Below, one piece after another: positions 14,102 through 17,230 of a stretch of DNA of 17,230 bases. The notes under the pieces were generated by a model. It did not search any database, was not told where the DNA came from, and saw only the letters and a list, made by a program, of their open reading frames with translations. The stretch is from an uncultured Oscillochloris sp. Its GTDB lineage: Bacteria > Chloroflexota > Chloroflexia > Chloroflexales > Chloroflexaceae. The number at the start of each line of letters is the position of its first letter. Position 1 is the first letter of the stretch. The stretch spans positions 1-17,230 of the forward strand of contig CAIRFY010000418.1 in the NCBI GenBank assembly GCA_903877945.1, in the 5' to 3' direction. Position numbers and translations under genes: made by a program.

Positions 14102-14467
14102 TCAGATATCTCGTAACGCGTCGCTCATATCGCTGCGATGCTTGGCGACCAGAAACCGCACATAGCCAAGGTCGTCACGGGAGCCAGCCAGCAAGAGCAG
14201 CATTGCCTCCGTATTGATCGGCTCGATCACCACGAGGCCGTGTTCATACTCAAGCATCGTCTGCAGTGCGCCACCCTTCGCAATCTCGCGGCCAAGAGCC
14301 TCCGCCATCGCCAGCCCGTTCGATGCTACTGCGCAGATCGCATCGACATCAACCCCAGATCGGGCAGTACTCTCAATTAGCAGGCCGTCCGTCGCCACAA
14401 CTGCCGCCAGATCAACGCTCTCGATAGCGCGAAAGCGACCCAGCAGATCCCGTAGCTTGCTGCTCAT
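14102..14467 (-). CDS. Roadblock/LC7 domain protein
   Basis: 121 residues, essentially one Roadblock domain: helix SKLRDLLGRFRAIESVD, strands LAAVVATDGLLIESTARSG, helix DVDAICAVASNGLAMAEALG, strands GALQTMLEYEHGLVVIEPIN and AMLLLLAG, and a last helix (GYVRFLVAKHRSDMSDAL). It lacks the charged C-terminal tail of the neighbouring Roadblock protein. The pair could form homo- or heterodimers on MglA; paired Roadblock genes beside a GTPase are common in Chloroflexota and Deinococcus-like genomes (general knowledge). The start is well supported by AAGGAGG about 9 bases before ATG 14467. Confidence 0.88.
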   Translation of the reverse strand: MSSKLRDLLGRFRAIESVDLAAVVATDGLLIESTARSGVDVDAICAVASNGLAMAEALGREIAKGGALQTMLEYEHGLVVIEPINTEAMLLLLAGSRDDLGYVRFLVAKHRSDMSDALRDI

Positions 14468-14519
14468 AAGTAGGGCCTCCTTCGGCGGGCGCCAGACTAC
14501 GGCGGCGCCAAGCCCTCCT

Positions 14520-14525
14520 ATTATA
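14520..14525 (-). promoter_or_regulatory. -10 box before the first Roadblock gene
   Basis: A perfect TATAAT on the minus strand about 50 bases before ATG 14467, downstream of the 60-bp repeat. A TTCTAG 17 bases further up is a poor -35. With the repeat hairpin behind it, this would separate the Roadblock/MglA unit from the HTH gene. Confidence 0.45.
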
Positions 14526-14602
14526 CACGAGAGCTTGACAGCCTAGAAATCACAGGTGAGGCAGATTAGGGGCTGATGCAAAGTCCGCAGATCGCCGGGC
14601 AG

Positions 14603-14662
14603 CCCTCACCCCCCAGCCCCCTCTCCCTGAGCGAGAGAGGGGGAGTCGGATGCGTCCTGTTG
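14603..14662. repeat. 60-bp dispersed repeat, inverted partner at 9631-9690
   Basis: Carries the hairpin CCCCCTCTC (14617-14625) with GAGAGGGGG (14635-14643). It stops 5 bases short of the stop codon of the HTH gene, so on the minus strand it lies immediately downstream of that gene and may serve as its terminator. In the 200-base gap 14468-14667 the only other signal I see is the -10 box. Confidence 0.9.
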
Positions 14663-14667
14663 GGATC

Positions 14668-14955
14668 CTACATCTCAACACTAGTGCTCCGATCACGCTC
14701 TTTGGGTGGCCGACCGGTGCGAATATTGCGCAGTGAGTGGATCGTCGCGGCGATGGCCCGATCCGCCCACCCGTAGATCGTTGGTCGACTCTTCTGAAGA
14801 TTATCGGCGATCTGTGTGACATTTGTGCGATATTCCGGATCGAAGGTGGCAAGGTTGATTCGTGCGGAGGCAACGATCTGCTGAATCTCATCGTCGGTCA
14901 ACCCGTGTTCACGCATGAGCTTTTTAGCCCGTTTGCTAGATATATCGAGGTCCAT
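14668..14955 (-). CDS. Small helix-turn-helix protein, unknown family
   Basis: 95 residues. The N-terminal third (SSKRAKKLMREHGLTDDEIQ) is helical and charged. Residues about 45-70 (NVTQIADNLQKSRPTIYGWA) read as a helix-turn-helix with a recognition helix around SRPTIYGWADRAI, and the tail GRPPKERDRS is basic. It is probably a DNA-binding regulator, perhaps of its own promoter or of the divergent kinase gene; I cannot name a family. AAGGAGAG 6 bases before ATG 14955 and a good promoter support the gene. A dispersed repeat begins right after its stop codon. Confidence 0.75.
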   Translation of the reverse strand: MDLDISSKRAKKLMREHGLTDDEIQQIVASARINLATFDPEYRTNVTQIADNLQKSRPTIYGWADRAIAATIHSLRNIRTGRPPKERDRSTSVEM

Positions 14956-15032
14956 GCGTCTCTCCTTACTGCCTGGGAGCCAGTTTGCACAACTCGCCCC
15001 TATAGCCTCCCGTTCATGTGTAAGTGTTTATC

Positions 15033-15061
15033 ATCATAGCACGCGACGTGTTGCCTGTCCA
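15033..15061 (-). promoter_or_regulatory. Promoter for the minus-strand HTH gene
   Basis: On the minus strand TGGACA (15061-15056), 17 bases, TATGAT (15038-15033), with TGC just before the -10. Each hexamer has five of six consensus bases. The leader would be about 70 bases. This is the best promoter in the divergent intergenic region. Confidence 0.65.
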
Positions 15062-15169
15062 GTGTGCGCTGTAAATAGTATCTTACATCGTAGATATGCC
15101 CATCACATCGGCTTGGAAAAGCGCATTACGCTGCATTATACAGCACATAGAAATACACTTGCACGGGCC

Positions 15170-15199
15170 TTGAAACCGACTCTAATGCCATAATATACT
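15170..15199 (+). promoter_or_regulatory. Candidate promoter for the histidine kinase gene
   Basis: TTGAAA (15170-15175), 18 bases, TATACT (15194-15199), leaving a leader of about 105 bases. An extended -10-like TGCTACAAT at 15284-15292 is closer, but its start point would fall on the ribosome-binding site. The 358-base gap between the two divergent genes is AT-rich compared with its surroundings and otherwise holds only a GCGGC-TGAC-GCCGC hairpin (15265-15278). Confidence 0.45.
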
Positions 15200-15313
15200 G
15201 CGAGTAATGCTTAACAGATTATGACCAGTCCACGTGTGCAGTGTGTAAAGCATTGTTTTCTATCCAGCGGCTGACGCCGCAGGCATGCTACAATACAACC
15301 TCGGAGGACGCCC

Positions 15314-16885
15314 ATGCTTGAACCGTCGGATAATCGCCTGCGCCAGCGCGAGTACCTGCTCCAGATCAGTCGTGCTATCACGGCGCAACTCGACCTCTCC
15401 AGCGTACTGAACCTGGTGATCACCTATGCCGTTGAGATGCTTGCCGGTACATCTGGCCTGATCGCGATCTACGACGAGGAGAGTGGCGATGTCCTCCGCA
15501 TCCGCGCATCGTCCCAACTTCCCCGCGAGATGTGGCCAGCCTTCGCCCCACTCCTCGACATGCCCGTGGGCGACCTCACCCGCCACGGCGTCGCCGTCCT
15601 GCGCGATGTTGCTGCCGACACGGGGCTGAACCTGCGCCAGATGATTGCCCTGCCGCTCACGGTGCGCCAGGCGGCGGTGGGCGTGATCTATGCCTTCCGC
15701 GCCGCGCTCAATGTCGATTTCTCTACCAACGACCGCCAGCTTCTCCAGGACTTCGCCGATCAGGCCGCGATTGCCGTTTCCAACGCCCGGCTCTACCAGG
15801 GGGTTCTGCGCGAGAAGCAGCGCCTCGACGCGATGATCGAGCAGAGCGCCGACGGGGCGATGATCATTGACAGCCGCTGGCGGATCACCACCTTCAACAA
15901 GGCGATGGAGCAGATCACCGGCTGGAGCCGCGAGGAGGCGATTGGCCGACCTTGCGCCGAGGTGCTGGGCATTCATAGCGCCCAGGGCGTCAATATCTGC
16001 CTGACCGACTGCCCGCTCCAGCGACGGCCCTTTATGGATAACCCCGTGGCCAATGGTCGGATCACCAGCCGCGACGGGCGCGAGTTCTATGCGCAGAGCC
16101 ACTACGCCCCTCAGCGCGGCCCCGGTAGAGTCTTCCTTGGAGCTATCGCCAATGTGCGCGACATCACGGCGCAGCGCCGCGAGGCTGAACTCCAGAATAC
16201 TTTTATCTCGGTGATCTCGCACGAGCTTAAAACGCCGGTCAGTATCATCAAGGGCTACGCCAGCACCCTTGCTCGCCAAGACGCCACCTTTTCGCAGGAG
16301 ACGCTACGCGAGGGGCTGACGATCATCGAGGAGGAGGCCGACCGCCTGGCCCGCCAGATCCAGGATCTGCTCGATGTCTCGCGGGTGGCTGCGGGCGGCG
16401 TGCGCCTCGACCGCTCCGATTTCTCGCTCGTCAGCCTGGCCGCCGATGTGGTGCGCGGGTTTGCCGCCCAGACTGAGGGCCGCTTCGAGTTTGAGTTGCG
16501 CTTCCCCGATGAAATGTTGCCCGTTCATGGCGACTACGAGCGGCTGCGCCAGGTTTTAAGCAACCTGGTGTCCAACTCCGTGAAGTACAGCCCCGACGGC
16601 GGCACCATCCGCATCGGCGCCCGCGCCGAGGGTGACATGGCTATCGCCTACGTGTCCGACCAGGGTATTGGCATCGCCCCCGAGGAACAGGAGCAGATCT
16701 TCCAGCGATTCTACCGGGTCGATAACCGGCTGCGCCGCGAGACTCAGGGTAGCGGGCTGGGACTCTATCTGGCCCGCGCTGTGATCGAGGCCCACGGTGG
16801 CAAGATTTGGGTTGAGAGCCAGCTTAGTCGCGGCGCACGGTTCTTCTTCACTCTGCCGCTTGCCCGCCGCCAACTCACGGACTAA
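15314..16885 (+). CDS. GAF-PAS sensor histidine kinase
   Basis: 523 residues, no membrane segment, so a cytoplasmic sensor. A GAF domain occupies about 15-160 (LDLSSVLNLVITYAVEMLAG to FADQAAIAVSNARL) and a PAS domain 171-290 (MIEQSADGAMIIDSRWRITT to FLGAIANVRDIT). The HisKA box VISHELKTPVSIIKGYA has phospho-acceptor His303. HATPase follows with N-box LSNLVSNSVKYSPDGG (Asn417/Asn421), G1 SDQGIGIAPEEQEQIFQRFY and G2 GSGLGLYLARAVIEAHGG. The PAS domain carries three cysteines, C214, C229 and C233, in a pattern seen in some redox- or metal-linked PAS domains. No response regulator gene is adjacent, so its partner is unknown. GGAGG (15303-15307) 6 bases before ATG fixes the start. Confidence 0.95.
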   Translation: MLEPSDNRLRQREYLLQISRAITAQLDLSSVLNLVITYAVEMLAGTSGLIAIYDEESGDVLRIRASSQLPREMWPAFAPLLDMPVGDLTRHGVAVLRDVAADTGLNLRQMIALPLTVRQAAVGVIYAFRAALNVDFSTNDRQLLQDFADQAAIAVSNARLYQGVLREKQRLDAMIEQSADGAMIIDSRWRITTFNKAMEQITGWSREEAIGRPCAEVLGIHSAQGVNICLTDCPLQRRPFMDNPVANGRITSRDGREFYAQSHYAPQRGPGRVFLGAIANVRDITAQRREAELQNTFISVISHELKTPVSIIKGYASTLARQDATFSQETLREGLTIIEEEADRLARQIQDLLDVSRVAAGGVRLDRSDFSLVSLAADVVRGFAAQTEGRFEFELRFPDEMLPVHGDYERLRQVLSNLVSNSVKYSPDGGTIRIGARAEGDMAIAYVSDQGIGIAPEEQEQIFQRFYRVDNRLRRETQGSGLGLYLARAVIEAHGGKIWVESQLSRGARFFFTLPLARRQLTD

Positions 16886-16928
16886 AAAGCCATCGCCTGA
16901 GCGTTTGCTTCTCCAGTGGCAATGATGG

Positions 16929-16943
16929 ATACGCGCCGCGTAT
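16929..16943. promoter_or_regulatory. Perfect short palindrome upstream of a small gene
   Basis: ATACGCG-C-CGCGTAT, 7-bp arms with one central base, in the 85-base gap between the kinase gene and the 51-residue gene. It could be an operator or a weak hairpin; no T-tract follows. Confidence 0.35.
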
Positions 16944-16970
16944 CGCGGCAGTACACTGAGGAGTATTCCC

Positions 16971-17126
16971 ATGATCTCTATCCGCGTCAACCGTGGTATC
17001 TGGCATGTTACCCTTGCCGACGGACGGAAACTCTCTGGACGCTGCGCAACGTCCGGTGAGGCGCTGCGCGCCGCCACGCGGGCGGTACTCATCGTAACGA
17101 CAGCCCAGAAAGCCTCCGTCGCATAA
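16971..17126 (+). CDS. Small hypothetical protein, 51 residues
   Basis: An open frame of 51 codons, MISIRVNRGIWHVTLADGRK and so on, ending in TAA. GAGGAG at 16959-16964 is well placed before the ATG. The first half alternates hydrophobic and polar residues like a small beta hairpin (IRVNRGIWHVTLADGRKLSG), the second half is an alanine-rich helix (GEALRAATRAVLIVTTAQ). No family is recognised. It starts 85 bases after the kinase gene on the same strand and stops 12 bases before the next MITE. The ribosome-binding site and protein-like composition favour a real gene. Confidence 0.6.
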   Translation: MISIRVNRGIWHVTLADGRKLSGRCATSGEALRAATRAVLIVTTAQKASVA

Positions 17127-17138
17127 CAACGTGGCCTA

Positions 17139-17230
17139 AGGCATGTTTCAATCTAGCTTGACAGTTCAGCGATGAAACGATGACGCGGTGAGGCGTTCCG
17201 TATCGCCTCATCGCCTCATCGCCTCATCGC
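17139..17230. mobile_element. MITE family A, copy 3, inverted, cut by the window edge
   Basis: Begins AGGCATGTTTCAA and then follows the reverse complement of copy 1 (for example CGATGACGCGGTGAGGCG), so it is in the opposite orientation to copies 1 and 2. At the window edge it enters an array of the octamer GCCTCATC, at least three units, longer than in copies 1 and 2. The other end is outside the window. Confidence 0.8.

Noticed and set aside
15260..16279. 339-codon minus-strand frame opposite the histidine kinase
   Set aside because: Shadow frame with no recognisable domain; the kinase is complete on the other strand.

Overview
The window looks like a chromosomal segment of a high-GC filamentous Chloroflexota-type bacterium (class Chloroflexia is the best guess). 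The basis is the gene content, not a database match: a MglA GTPase with two Roadblock proteins and a DUF4388 protein, a fused MoaD-MoaE, Tex, a sigma/anti-sigma-like fusion protein, and dense palindromic and octamer repeats. No rRNA, tRNA or CRISPR array was seen.

Layout. (a) 1-3504 is repeat-rich accessory DNA: an 8-bp tandem array, a 132-bp palindromic MITE-like element, a large membrane protein joining sigma-factor-like helices to a zinc-finger anti-sigma motif and a long outer domain, then a HigB/HigA toxin-antitoxin pair split by a second MITE and followed by another copy of the first MITE, itself interrupted by a third element with an 8-bp target duplication. (b) 3505-6675 is a plus-strand run of metabolic, repair and signalling genes: an SDR oxidoreductase, MoaD-MoaE molybdopterin synthase, MutM (Fpg), and a response regulator with a kinase-like dimerisation tail. 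(c) 6679-8911 holds a second octamer array, a two-repeat membrane protein, and a 1.2-kb tnpB-only IS200/IS605-type element inserted near the end of that gene, next to what looks like the right-end relic of an older element. A DedA-family membrane protein follows. (d) 9694-14955 is a minus-strand block read as HTH protein, Roadblock, Roadblock, MglA, DUF4388, Tex. It is bounded by a 60-bp inverted repeat. (e) 15314-17126 reads plus: a GAF-PAS histidine kinase and a 51-residue protein, ending in an inverted third copy of the first MITE.

How the genes fit together. The Roadblock/MglA/DUF4388 genes form the clearest functional module: by analogy with Myxococcus MglA/MglB they should make a polarity or motility switch, with the neighbouring sensor kinase divergent from it. 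The remaining genes are mostly independent housekeeping functions separated by repeats. The most unusual material is the layered repeats (an element within an element, MITEs abutting coding ends, an in-frame palindrome inside tex) and the tnpB locus, whose ends, target motif and predicted guide can be read directly.
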